The translations under genes and the position numbers were made by a program. A stretch of DNA of 64,000 bases, taken from assembly GCF_900120175.1 (NCBI RefSeq), contig NZ_FQLF01000002.1, positions 1,116,001 to 1,180,000 of the forward strand. The letters run 5' to 3'. Origin of the DNA: Oceanicoccus sp. KOV_DT_Chl (lineage in GTDB: Bacteria > Pseudomonadota > Gammaproteobacteria > Pseudomonadales > Dasaniaceae). The notes beneath the pieces are model-generated. The model did no database searches. It saw only the letters and a program-made list of their open reading frames with translations, and was not told the origin of the DNA. Shown here in pieces: positions 1 through 7,003 of the stretch. Position 1 is the first letter of the stretch; the number at the start of each line of letters is the position of its first letter.

Positions 1-1128
1 GACGCTGATAGATTTGTGCCATTAATGAGCTTGCTAGTTAACGACTTACAGCGACTCGCCGATCAAGGTATCAAACCACCGCGGGACCCGGCAAATTTTA
101 ATATCGCACTGGAGTCGGTGCGCACCCTGCGACCCACAGATGAATTATGGCGTGCCCATAGGCAAGAACTAACCGATCCGTGGGTAGGTCCAGGGGCCAA
201 ACGTCACACTGAAATGATCACCCAGGTGGTAGATAGCTTAATAGATAAGTGGATTAACAACCATAATGCTCAAGCCATGGGTAAGGTCGAATTTATTGCA
301 GAATTTGCCCGCCCGCTACCACAATTAGTGATGGCAAAAATTCTGGGCTTTCCTGAAGAAGATGTGCCTAAATTACAGCAATGGGGAACAGCGCAGGTCA
401 AACAGTTTGTTTATGGCAAAGGGCATTTCAACGTACTTTCAGAAAAAGAGGCTACTGAACAGGCACAACAACTGCAAGGCTTCAGTGAATACGTAGAGCA
501 ACAGGTCAACAAAAAACGTCAACACCCTGAAGACGATATGATCAGCGCACTCACTCAAACAACATACCAGGCGCTTGGCAGAAAACTCACCTTCGATGAA
601 ATTAATGGCATTGTTTACTTTATGGTACTGGGCGGCTTGGAAACCACCCAGTATGCGCTAGACCAGCAAGCGCAGCTATTATGCGAACAACCCCAGCTGT
701 TTAAAGACCTGCGAAAAAACCCGGAAAAAATTCGTGTATTTACTGAGGAAGCCATGCGCTTACGCGCTCCGACTCAAGGCCTATCAACACGCATCACCAC
801 GCAAGTTGAAACTTTTCAGGGAGTCACTATTCCCAAAGGCTCCATCCTGCATTTGCGTTTTGGCGCTGGCAATGTCGACCCCGATCAATATGATTGCCCT
901 TATGAATTAAACCTGGAACGCAAAGCTATCGGTAATCATCTCACTTTTTCACAAGGACCAAGAACCTGCCCTGGCGCGGGGATATCAAGACTGGAGCAAC
1001 AAATTGCATGGTCGCGGTTACTCAAACGGTTGAGCGCATTAAAATACGCCAAAGGCAATACCTTTTTGCACCAGCCCGGCATTATGTTGGGAACACTGGA
1101 GCTGAACCTCGAATTTAAAAAAGCATAG
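1..1128 (+). CDS. Cytochrome P450, 5' end cut by window edge
   Basis: Haem-thiolate monooxygenase, presumably cytosolic and fed by a ferredoxin partner that is not seen here. The reading frame is open to base 1 (D-A-D-R-F before the first possible start, GTG at 16), so the N-terminus lies outside the window. Family marks: a WRAHR C-helix motif, an I-helix GGLETT segment (the acid/alcohol-Thr pair is modified to E-T-T), a K-helix EEAMRLRAP (ExxR), and the Cys-ligand loop FSQGPRTCPGAG near the C-terminus. About 375 residues are visible against the usual 400-450. It stands alone, 217 bases before the ArsR-methyltransferase gene. The substrate cannot be told from sequence. Confidence 0.9.
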   Translation, partial: DADRFVPLMSLLVNDLQRLADQGIKPPRDPANFNIALESVRTLRPTDELWRAHRQELTDPWVGPGAKRHTEMITQVVDSLIDKWINNHNAQAMGKVEFIAEFARPLPQLVMAKILGFPEEDVPKLQQWGTAQVKQFVYGKGHFNVLSEKEATEQAQQLQGFSEYVEQQVNKKRQHPEDDMISALTQTTYQALGRKLTFDEINGIVYFMVLGGLETTQYALDQQAQLLCEQPQLFKDLRKNPEKIRVFTEEAMRLRAPTQGLSTRITTQVETFQGVTIPKGSILHLRFGAGNVDPDQYDCPYELNLERKAIGNHLTFSQGPRTCPGAGISRLEQQIAWSRLLKRLSALKYAKGNTFLHQPGIMLGTLELNLEFKKA

Positions 1129-1281
1129 ACTTAGAGAATATTTTTTACTCACCTTAGCTAGCAACAATACAGCCCCTCACTTATGACACTCTGCTCTCCA
1201 TGGCAAAATTCTCCAGCGCAAGCCGGTTTGATGCCGCTAACAAACATTCAACCAAACACAAAAGCATTAGAAAAGCCCCCA

Positions 1282-1299
1282 TATCGATAATTTTTGATA
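1282..1299. promoter_or_regulatory. Imperfect palindrome upstream of the ArsR-methyltransferase gene
   Basis: TATCGATAATTTTTGATA reads TATCGA/TTGATA as an inverted repeat, 46 bases before the ATG at 1346, where an autoregulating ArsR protein would bind. A -10-like TACAAT overlaps its right end. The TATCGATA word recurs upstream of the Rieske gene at 10657-10664. Operator function is inferred. Confidence 0.4.
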
Positions 1300-1345
1300 C
1301 AATTACCGGCTATCAGCAGACAGAGTCGTAACCTATACACTTTTT

Positions 1346-2335
1346 ATGGAAATTAAATCAGCCCCCTCACCAACAGAACAACTGGAAGCCCTGCTAGCGG
1401 TGTGCAAAGCCGGCGGCGACCAAATGCGAGTCAAAGTACTGCACCTGCTAAATCAGGAGTCCTATGGTGTACTTGAGCTTTGCCGGCTATTTAATTGTAA
1501 ACAACCCACCATGAGTCACCACCTAAAAACCTTAACCAAGGCAGGACTGGTTACCAGCCGCCGTGAAGGCAGCACTATTTTCTACCGACGGATACATCGT
1601 CCCGCTAGTGATCATCTTGCCGAGCTACAAGACTCTTTATTAAAAGCTATTGATGCATTATCCACCCCGAAAGAAATACAGGAAAAAATTGAGCTTGTTA
1701 AACAAGATAGAGCTAGCAACTCCAGACGTTTTTTCACTGAAAACTTTCAACAGGTTAACCAACAACAAGCACAGGTTGCCGCTTACGAAATCTATGCTAA
1801 AAGTACCATCGAGCTGATCAAAAAGTACGGAAAGGGAAAAACCCGCAGCACCAATGTATTGGAGATAGGGCCCGGGGATGGCAGTTTTTTAACCACGCTA
1901 TCACCATTATTTGATCAGGTTTACGCACTCGATAATTCAAAAGAAATGCTGGAACTGGCCACTGCACACACAGCAGAGACCGGTTTAACAAACGTACACT
2001 TTATTGATGGCGACACCAAAAGCAAACAGCTCAAAGCACTTACTATTGAGTACGTAGTTATTAATATGGTTTTGCATCATGTACCTTCACCGGCAAATAT
2101 TTTTGTCGATATCGCCAATAAACTCGATGCAGGTGGTCAACTCTTTATTTCAGAACTGTGTAGCCACAATCAGGAGTGGGTACGGAAATCCTGCGGTGAC
2201 TTATGGTTGGGCTTTGAACCTGAAGAAATTACCGAGTGGGCAGAAAGCGCAGGCTTTAACTGTGGCGAAAGTATTTACCTATCACAACGCAACGGTTTTA
2301 GAATTCAGATCAGGCACTTTATCAAAACTGCCTGA
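1346..2335 (+). CDS. ArsR-family regulator fused to SAM-dependent methyltransferase
   Basis: A 329-residue two-domain protein. Residues about 10-100 form an ArsR/SmtB winged helix; the recognition helix is in CKQPTMSHHLKTL, followed by a wing with REGSTIFYRR. Residues about 165-300 are a class I methyltransferase with motif I LEIGPGDGSF and the acidic loop YALDNSKEM. No CxC metal-binding motif of the classical arsenic sensors is visible. Fusions of this kind are known in proteobacteria, and an ArsR-family SAH sensor (SahR) controls methionine-cycle genes, so binding of SAM or SAH as effector is a reasonable inference. The window's adenosine kinase and MetE-like genes (7004-9205) would be logical targets. 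No good Shine-Dalgarno precedes the ATG. Confidence 0.85.
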   Translation: MEIKSAPSPTEQLEALLAVCKAGGDQMRVKVLHLLNQESYGVLELCRLFNCKQPTMSHHLKTLTKAGLVTSRREGSTIFYRRIHRPASDHLAELQDSLLKAIDALSTPKEIQEKIELVKQDRASNSRRFFTENFQQVNQQQAQVAAYEIYAKSTIELIKKYGKGKTRSTNVLEIGPGDGSFLTTLSPLFDQVYALDNSKEMLELATAHTAETGLTNVHFIDGDTKSKQLKALTIEYVVINMVLHHVPSPANIFVDIANKLDAGGQLFISELCSHNQEWVRKSCGDLWLGFEPEEITEWAESAGFNCGESIYLSQRNGFRIQIRHFIKTA

Positions 2336-2410
2336 TCTACACCCCCTCTACAACAATAAATTCACACCATAGTGAGTTGTTCAGCTTGCTGAGTACGTAA
2401 TTGGCGAATA

Positions 2411-2438
2411 TTTAGCTGTATCGGCTAAATTATAATTG
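2411..2438 (+). repeat. Left border repeat of the cassette block
   Basis: Two adjacent 14-base words, TTTAGCTGTATCGG (2411-2424) and CTAAATTATAATTG (2425-2438). Both recur exactly, in inverse orientation and swapped order, at 6181-6210 on the other side of the cassette array. Similar CTTAGTCTGACAG / GTTAGACTCGATTTGACAC tails follow each copy. Confidence 0.6.
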
Positions 2439-2783
2439 CTGAGACTTAGTCTGACAGTCCACATCAAGGAGCTCTTACGTAATCTGGCAGGCCGCGAGCT
2501 ATCCAAGCTGGGTTATATGTGGGATAACAATGTCCGGTATCGAGGGCGTAAGAGGCATGAACCAGTTTTTGGTTATTTTGCTGGCTTTTGACCCAAAGTA
2601 GGCCTAATCAATTACTCATTTCTAGCTCCCGAAAGCGGACATTTACCCATCACCGGGGTCCGCATTTGCCCCTGATCGTATTTTGCAATAATGCGGGTCC
2701 GCATATTGCTCATTAGGTTTTCTTCTGTATGGATTAAGTCGTTGATTAAAAGGGGTAATAATCATTTTACAAAAATGGCGAGT

Positions 2784-2817
2784 GTAATAACACGGACCAA
2801 ATAGTTCGTGTTATTAC
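2784..2817. repeat. Perfect 11-base inverted repeat
   Basis: GTAATAACACG (2784-2794) pairs perfectly with CGTGTTATTAC (2807-2817) across a 12-base loop. There is no following T-run, so it is not a standard terminator. It lies about 75 bases before the first attC and may belong to a decayed recombination site or an RNA structure. Confidence 0.5.
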
Positions 2818-2888
2818 GAATGGTTAAATATTAATCAAAATAGTAACTTATTGAAAACTAAGATAAAGTAGAGAGGTAAATAATAACC

Positions 2889-2940
2889 AATACAAATTAA
2901 TCTACGGACCGCAGGGTCCGTACTATTACACTGTTAGGCT
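2889..2940 (+). repeat. attC site 1
   Basis: Central palindrome CGGACC-GCAG-GGTCCG, L' arm TACTATTA, and R' core GTTAGGC at 2933-2939. The R'' box at the left is degenerate (CAATACA where site 2 has GCCTAAA), so this may be the worn edge of the array. Confidence 0.75.
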
Positions 2941-2963
2941 CTAAACACAAATTGAGACAAAGA

Positions 2964-3464
2964 ATGATGCGAACTATAGCGACTGTACTTATAGGCCTAT
3001 CTTTAACAGCATGTATACCAACAACCCCAAAATATATACCACCAGACGGAGAGAAAACCGCCAAAGTAACTTTCTCAATGACTTCGATTAGATCCTATGG
3101 TGTTTTTAAAGTTGATACCTTTTTAAATTCTAATGAATGCTCCGTGAGGCGGCACGTAATTGAAATAAACCCTAGCTCACCAAATATTGATATTCTATTT
3201 GATGGTGATACTGAAATAGCATTACGTATTAGTTATTTGGCCGATCTAATAATATCGTCCTCATATGGTGATTCAATTTTTAAGTTCATTCCAAAATCGA
3301 ACGAAGAATATCTAATTGAACTAATCGAGGGAAGTAATCATTACTCATGGAAAGTATTTCAGAGAGTTGATAAAAATTTAGTTAGCATAAAAAGCAGCCA
3401 GTATAAGGAAAGCATCCCTTGGGATGACAGTGGGAAATTTTGCAAAGGTAATAGGCGGCTATGA
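2964..3464 (+). CDS. Cassette gene 1: predicted lipoprotein of unknown function
   Basis: About 166 residues. The N-terminus is a lipoprotein signal: a basic start, the hydrophobic run TIATVLIGLSL, then LTAC with the lipid-accepting Cys. I place the start at ATG 2964 (or 2967) rather than the TTG at 2952 because the signal peptide then begins directly. The rest is a soluble, probably beta-rich domain with a few Cys. No family is recognised. It begins 24 bases after the attC 1 core and ends 12 bases before attC 2, the tight packing typical of cassettes. AT-rich composition and codon use differ from the flanking metabolic genes. Confidence 0.75.
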   Translation: MMRTIATVLIGLSLTACIPTTPKYIPPDGEKTAKVTFSMTSIRSYGVFKVDTFLNSNECSVRRHVIEINPSSPNIDILFDGDTEIALRISYLADLIISSSYGDSIFKFIPKSNEEYLIELIEGSNHYSWKVFQRVDKNLVSIKSSQYKESIPWDDSGKFCKGNRRL

Positions 3465-3476
3465 TATTGCCAATAA

Positions 3477-3530
3477 AGCCTAAAAATTAATCTACGGACC
3501 GCAGGGTCCGTACTATTACACTGTTAGGCT
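3477..3530 (+). repeat. attC site 2
   Basis: R'' AGCCTAA (3477-3483) is the exact complement of R' TTAGGCT (3524-3530). Between them are L''/L' arms pairing TAATcTA with TACTATTA (one bulged base) and the stem CGGACC/GGTCCG. At 54 bases it is a short attC and the cleanest example in the array. Confidence 0.88.
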
Positions 3531-3548
3531 TCAAAAGCATTGAGCATC

Positions 3549-4073
3549 ATGCCAGAAATTAAAGAATTATTAGAAGACCATAAGGTGATGCTCCCTAGGT
3601 TCTTGTCCCGTAACTTTGACATGCCCAAGAAGACATTTGATGTCATAGTACAGGGAGAAAATCTAAGCATCCCCTCGCGGCTCTATGGTGATGTTCCACC
3701 ACCGCCGAACTGCTCTGACGCACAAAAATTAGTATGGTCGTGTCTTTATTCTAGGATGTCGGACGGCTTCGTAAGAGAGAAATTTTTGAAGGAAGTTCTC
3801 CATATCAATAGCCCATATGTTGTTCCTTTTGTAATACAACTATGCGGGGAGTATGTAATTGAAATTATTAGTATAATCCACAGCAATTTAAGTAAACTGA
3901 ACCGTGAAATGTATATTGAGTTCTTTAACGATAATCCTGAATTTATACATCTCACTAGACAAAGAGCAACCAGCTATTGGAATTGCTATTTTCAATATGA
4001 AAAACCACTTAATGAAAGCAGGCTTGCATTTGAAGTTCTCAGCTACTTTGAAGCTCCCAAGCCTAAAAATTAA
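3549..4073 (+). CDS. Cassette gene 2: unknown cytosolic protein
   Basis: About 174 residues from ATG 3549 (an upstream in-frame TTG at 3540 would add three residues). It has no signal peptide or membrane segment and is rich in aromatic and charged residues. The helical C-terminal half contains YWNCYFQYEKP. No family is recognised. The start lies 19 bases after the attC 2 core, and the stop codon lies inside attC 3, so gene and recombination site overlap. Confidence 0.75.
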   Translation: MPEIKELLEDHKVMLPRFLSRNFDMPKKTFDVIVQGENLSIPSRLYGDVPPPPNCSDAQKLVWSCLYSRMSDGFVREKFLKEVLHINSPYVVPFVIQLCGEYVIEIISIIHSNLSKLNREMYIEFFNDNPEFIHLTRQRATSYWNCYFQYEKPLNESRLAFEVLSYFEAPKPKN

Positions 4074-4112
4074 TCTACGGACCGCAGGGTCCGTACTATT
4101 ACACTGTTATGA
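4060..4112 (+). repeat. attC site 3
   Basis: R'' AGCCTAA at 4060-4066 and the same 41-base core as sites 1 and 2. It ends in R' GTTATGA (4106-4112), whose last six bases belong to the next cassette. R'' and R' do not match each other here because R' comes from the neighbouring cassette, as expected for inserted cassettes. Confidence 0.87.
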
Positions 4113-4115
4113 GTC

Positions 4116-4475
4116 ATGAATATGCATCCAGCCAAGCTAACTGTTGTCGCTAGTATTTTTATAGCAATTGGATTGGCATCTGTCGCCATATTCAACGGTA
4201 TTGAAAAATCTTATGAGCTTTCTCATATTGCAGCAATCGGTGTCACGCTTGGAATAGTAATTGGCCCAGAGTTATCAAGTAGTAACATTACACTCAAGCT
4301 GAAAGTACAGCAGGCTATAGGTGGTATGATGTCAGGGTTTCTAATCAGTACATACTATTATGCTGAGCTTTGGATGGCGCCTAGCTTGCTAGTTTTTATA
4401 TTCACAGTATTAGGTGGTATTGCGGGGGCGTTCCATGGCTCGGGTAGTGAAGAGCCTAGCACGTTCGGGTATTGA
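4116..4475 (+). CDS. Cassette gene 3: small four-helix membrane protein
   Basis: 119 residues with four predicted membrane helices (about 8-27, 38-55, 70-88 and 92-110) and short loops; glycine-rich helices such as GGIAGAFHG. No family is recognised. The ATG is three bases past the attC 3 core. There is no clear Shine-Dalgarno, so translation may rely on coupling or a leaderless-like start, as in many cassettes. Confidence 0.72.
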   Translation: MNMHPAKLTVVASIFIAIGLASVAIFNGIEKSYELSHIAAIGVTLGIVIGPELSSSNITLKLKVQQAIGGMMSGFLISTYYYAELWMAPSLLVFIFTVLGGIAGAFHGSGSEEPSTFGY

Positions 4476-4485
4476 GTGTAAAAAC

Positions 4486-4556
4486 TCATAACAAGTCAAT
4501 CAAAGTTCGCCTTCGGCTGGACGCGCTAACGCGCGCCCTTTATTGAGGCGTTAAAT
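4486..4556 (+). repeat. attC site 4 (different subtype)
   Basis: R'' TCATAAC (4486-4492) is the complement of GTTATGA at the start of the same cassette (4106-4112). The L'' TCAATcAAAG (4496-4505) pairs with CTTTATTGA (4538-4546), leaving the one extrahelical C typical of attC. A GCGC-rich central stem follows. R' GTTAAAT at 4550-4556 fits the GTTRRRY consensus. The 71-base length and unlike centre show this cassette came from another attC lineage. Confidence 0.88.
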
Positions 4557-4568
4557 GTCATCAGAGCT

Positions 4569-4967
4569 ATGAACAAAGTACTATTAATATTAGAAGCCAT
4601 CATTCTTGCCTTACCCGCAACCATATTTTTGGTAGGTACTAGTTGCTTTGTCATGTGGTATATATTCCAGGTATTCATAGCACCAGAGAGCACAAAAGAT
4701 ATTGAAGTAGTGGCGATTCTTTTTTTGGCTAATGCAATAGGTGTGTTTGCCGTGAGTAATCTTTGGCGTATTCTTTACTGTACTTGGCTCGGGAAAAAGT
4801 TTGTCTACACTACAATGTTTAAGGTAAGTGTTGTTCTTGGTTTTTTTGCGGCAATAGCTGGCGCATACGGAGATAAAAACCCTATTGGGTTAGCTGTTTG
4901 TGTATTTCCTATATTGTTTGGTATCCACCTTGTCTATATGCAGCACAAAATAGGTAAAAACATTTAA
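4569..4967 (+). CDS. Cassette gene 4: small membrane protein
   Basis: 132 residues with four predicted membrane helices (about 6-30, 48-68, 80-97 and 103-122). No family is recognised. The start is 13 bases after the attC 4 core. The last codons overlap the R'' box of attC 5, so the stop TAA is part of the recombination site. Confidence 0.75.
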   Translation: MNKVLLILEAIILALPATIFLVGTSCFVMWYIFQVFIAPESTKDIEVVAILFLANAIGVFAVSNLWRILYCTWLGKKFVYTTMFKVSVVLGFFAAIAGAYGDKNPIGLAVCVFPILFGIHLVYMQHKIGKNI

Positions 4968-5013
4968 TGAGTAATATACGGACCGCTGGGTCCGGCCTAT
5001 TACGCTGTTATGC
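4962..5013 (+). repeat. attC site 5
   Basis: R'' ATTTAAT (4962-4968) matches the complement of GTTAAAT at the head of this cassette apart from the last base. L'' GTAATA pairs with TATTAC. The stem CGGACC-GCTG-GGTCCG is a one-base variant of sites 1-3. R' is GTTATGC at 5007-5013. Confidence 0.85.
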
Positions 5014-5327
5014 ACACAGAGAGATTTGCATTGAGTAAGGTTTGGCTACTTTCAATAATAATGACATTACTATTCTTTGCTGGTGGCGTAGTGATTTCTC
5101 CAGACTTCGACGGACAAATCATTGTTTCTGAAACGCTATTTAACAATGTTGCTTACGGTCTCGCAGTTTCAGCGTTAACAGTTTGGCTTATGCCTTTAAT
5201 ATTAGTTTTTGTGCATGGAAATAAAATGTCTGGCAAAGAGCGTGCAGAGCTAATGATCTGGAGTGTTATCTTCCCAGTAATTGGCAGCATGATTTTATAT
5301 TTTACCTATCGGGGTAAATATGCTTAA
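5010..5327 (+). CDS. Cassette gene 5: small membrane protein
   Basis: 105 residues with three predicted helices (about 9-30, 45-70 and 82-100). The ATG at 5010 lies inside the attC 5 R' core, so the start codon is created by cassette insertion. The next in-frame Met is 18 residues in, within the first helix, so the early start is preferred. No family is recognised. No normal attC follows it (see 5322-5337). Confidence 0.7.
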   Translation: MHTERFALSKVWLLSIIMTLLFFAGGVVISPDFDGQIIVSETLFNNVAYGLAVSALTVWLMPLILVFVHGNKMSGKERAELMIWSVIFPVIGSMILYFTYRGKYA

Positions 5328-5337
5328 GGCGTTAGCA
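5322..5337 (+). repeat. Possible collapsed attC joining two cassettes
   Basis: GCTTAAGGCGTTAGCA resembles an R'' box (GCTTAA against expected GCATAAC) joined directly to a typical attC end (GGCGTTAGC), with the whole stem-loop missing. This would explain why two unrelated genes sit in one cassette. It is short and could be chance. Confidence 0.35.
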
Positions 5338-5343
5338 TCAAAC

Positions 5344-5922
5344 ATGAATATAATCGCAGTAATAGCTTTAGCTCTCATAACGACCAGTTGCGCCAACAAC
5401 GATATTTGTGTCGTCGATGGACCTTGCTTCAAAAATATGGATGAATTGTCTGCCTGGTCGGGGGCTGAGAATAAAAAGAAAGTTCAAGCCTCGTTAAAAC
5501 AAATCAATGAGCTTGGATTAGACCCAACTGAATTATCCACTATGGTTGCGGAGGGTATACTCGCTGAAGCTGTCAAAACTGACCGGCGTCTCAAGAAGGA
5601 GTATGGAATATCAATTCAGTCTCACTATCATATGCATGCGTATGATAGTGAGCTAGACCTCAGTCAATTTAATGATGTCTACTCCAAATATATTCGCTCC
5701 CATTCAGCGCGAGATTGCCCTGAGGCCGAAAATGATCTTAGGCAAAGTGTAGGCATTTCTGGCTTTAACGTGCTTGAAAGCAATACATATGAATTAGAGT
5801 ACTCTTATGTCTGCCCGCCGCGCGGAAAGGTCGCTTGTGGCGGCAAGAGTAAAGGGGTCATAATAGCCGTCGATGGAGGCTTGGTGTTAAAGGAAATCAA
5901 ATGGACCAGCATCTACAACTAA
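5344..5922 (+). CDS. Cassette gene 6: predicted lipoprotein of unknown function
   Basis: 192 residues from ATG 5344. The longer frame from 5320 would put eight residues ahead of the signal peptide and overlap the previous gene. Lipoprotein signal: IIAVIALALITTSC, with Cys as the lipid site. The mature part has several Cys, a helical middle (VQASLKQINELG) and a C-terminal beta-rich segment. No family is recognised. It is the last gene of the array and no attC follows, so the right end has been lost or the gene was captured without its site. Confidence 0.72.
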   Translation: MNIIAVIALALITTSCANNDICVVDGPCFKNMDELSAWSGAENKKKVQASLKQINELGLDPTELSTMVAEGILAEAVKTDRRLKKEYGISIQSHYHMHAYDSELDLSQFNDVYSKYIRSHSARDCPEAENDLRQSVGISGFNVLESNTYELEYSYVCPPRGKVACGGKSKGVIIAVDGGLVLKEIKWTSIYN

Positions 5923-5929
5923 ATACCGG

Positions 5930-5990
5930 GACAGATTTATTTAATGGCCGAAGAAGTTAATAAAAGAAATCTGTCTTTGTTTTCTTTTTT
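5930..5990 (+). terminator. Hairpin plus T-rich tract after the last cassette gene
   Basis: GACAGATTT (5930-5938) pairs perfectly with AAATCTGTC (5967-5975) across 28 bases and is followed by a T-rich run (5976-5990). The long loop makes it an unusual terminator. Confidence 0.4.
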
Positions 5991-6180
5991 CTCTAAAAGT
6001 TCTGATGTTGGAAAACTTTCCCATAATGTCTACTTTTTTAGATGGCTAAGGTCTCTTAATGGCACATTTCGCCAATCTTAAATTTCAGTTTTACTTAAAT
6101 AAAAGGTCTGCTTTCGTGCGGAGACCAGACTGCACGGTCTTCTATGAGCTAATAATCAATTGTGTCAAATCGAGTCTAAC

Positions 6181-6210
6181 CCGATACAGCTAAACACAAT
6201 TATAATTTAG
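6181..6210 (-). repeat. Right border repeat of the cassette block
   Basis: On the minus strand: CTAAATTATAATTG, then TG, then TTTAGCTGTATCGG. These are the same two 14-base words found at 2411-2438, inverted and in swapped order. Confidence 0.6.
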
Positions 6211-6340
6211 CCAGCAACATCAGTTTCCACCATCCTCTCTATTTTTTGCCCCAGTGCGTCTAACTCACGAGAAAAAATAATGCCTGGATACAGCAGGATC
6301 ACATTATTGGCCATATTTTATCAGCCCTTATTCCATACCT

Positions 6341-6940
6341 CTAATTGGCTTGCAGCGCACCCACTATCGCCGGATGCTCAGGGCCCAGTAATTTAATATA
6401 AAAATGACCCGCAAATCGTTCTGGCACATCAACCGCTGTTTCAAAGGCAGGTAAATATACCCGCACACTCTCATCAGTACTGACCACATCAATTTCACTG
6501 GCCAACCAGGCTGGACCACCAATCACACTTTTCAGTCTGGCCGAAAGTTCTGAGGCATCGAGGCCCGCACATTGTAATAAACGTTGCTGTAAATCAGTCA
6601 CTAACTGGTCGGTTAGCTCTTCAATAACGGTGTCTGGATCGGTTTCAAATGACAGCCGAGATTTCATTTTAATCCATAACTCACCAGGCTTATTTTTTGG
6701 CCGAAAAGCATGCAAACTAATTGTTTCATCTTTAATCGTTGGCTTGGATAAAATAAAAGCGATAAAACTATCTGACCGATAATCCGGCAACTCAACACCC
6801 TTGGAAAAGTGATTATTCACCTGCACTAGTATCTCGCGATCAAAGTTATCCTGATACTGATGCACCATTAACTTATCAGCACTGATTAAATCAGGAGCCA
6901 ACGCTAGCTGTACACAGGCGACCCAGGCCTGAATATCCAT
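6341..6940 (-). CDS. Unknown protein downstream of adenosine kinase
   Basis: About 199 residues, acidic, without signal peptide or membrane helix. It is probably cytosolic, with a mixed alpha/beta pattern and a helical middle (EELTDQLVTDLQQRLLQC). The start is ATG 6940, preceded by GGAGA at good spacing; an upstream in-frame TTG at 6955 overlaps the ribosome site and is rejected. It lies 63 bases after the adenosine kinase stop and is likely cotranscribed with it. No family is recognised. Confidence 0.65.
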   Translation of the reverse strand: MDIQAWVACVQLALAPDLISADKLMVHQYQDNFDREILVQVNNHFSKGVELPDYRSDSFIAFILSKPTIKDETISLHAFRPKNKPGELWIKMKSRLSFETDPDTVIEELTDQLVTDLQQRLLQCAGLDASELSARLKSVIGGPAWLASEIDVVSTDESVRVYLPAFETAVDVPERFAGHFYIKLLGPEHPAIVGALQAN

Positions 6941-7003
6941 CAATGTATTCTCCAATCAACTTTCAATTAATACTGCGCCCGGACATTTCTTAGAATCCAT
7001 TAC

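Larger units (their letters stand above)
2336..2888. other. Intergenic stretch with border repeat, hairpin and ORF remnant
   Basis: No intact gene. It holds the left border repeat (2411-2438) and a stop-bounded open stretch at about 2430-2590. That stretch reads like a protein C-terminal fragment (with LRNLAGRELSKLGYMWDN) without a convincing start or a family I recognise. There are also two near copies of GGGTCCGCAT (about 2658 and 2695) and the hairpin at 2784-2817. It may be a decayed first cassette or the scar of a lost mobile element. Confidence 0.5.
2889..5922 (+). mobile_element. Integron-type gene-cassette array without integrase (CALIN-like)
   Basis: Five attC-like sites and a probable remnant of a sixth separate six small genes, all on the plus strand. 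Three sites share an identical 41-base core (from ATTAATCTACGG to ACTGTTA) and a fourth (4962-5013) is a close variant. This is the homogeneity expected of a sedentary chromosomal integron. The decisive evidence is cassette logic: for three cassettes the first bases of the cassette are complementary to the R'' box in that cassette's own attC (GTTATGA with TCATAAC, GTTAGGC with GCCTAAA, GTTAAAT with ATTTAAT). No tyrosine recombinase is present in the window, so the array is an integrase-less cluster or a distal part of a longer integron. Confidence 0.85.
5923..6339. other. Right flank of the cassette array, no gene
   Basis: Contains a hairpin with T-rich tail (5930-5990), several short inverted repeats (for example GGTCTGC...GGAGACC around 6110) and the right border repeat (6181-6210). 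No coding frame with a credible start is seen. The segment looks like non-autonomous mobile DNA. Confidence 0.5.

Noticed and set aside
2079-2372. Open frame of 97 codons inside the methyltransferase domain
   Set aside because: Lies in another frame of a well-supported gene and shows no family likeness.
2889-5013. CRISPR array, suggested by near-identical repeats
   Set aside because: Spacing is 450-600 bases with genes between and the repeats carry attC box structure; no cas genes.
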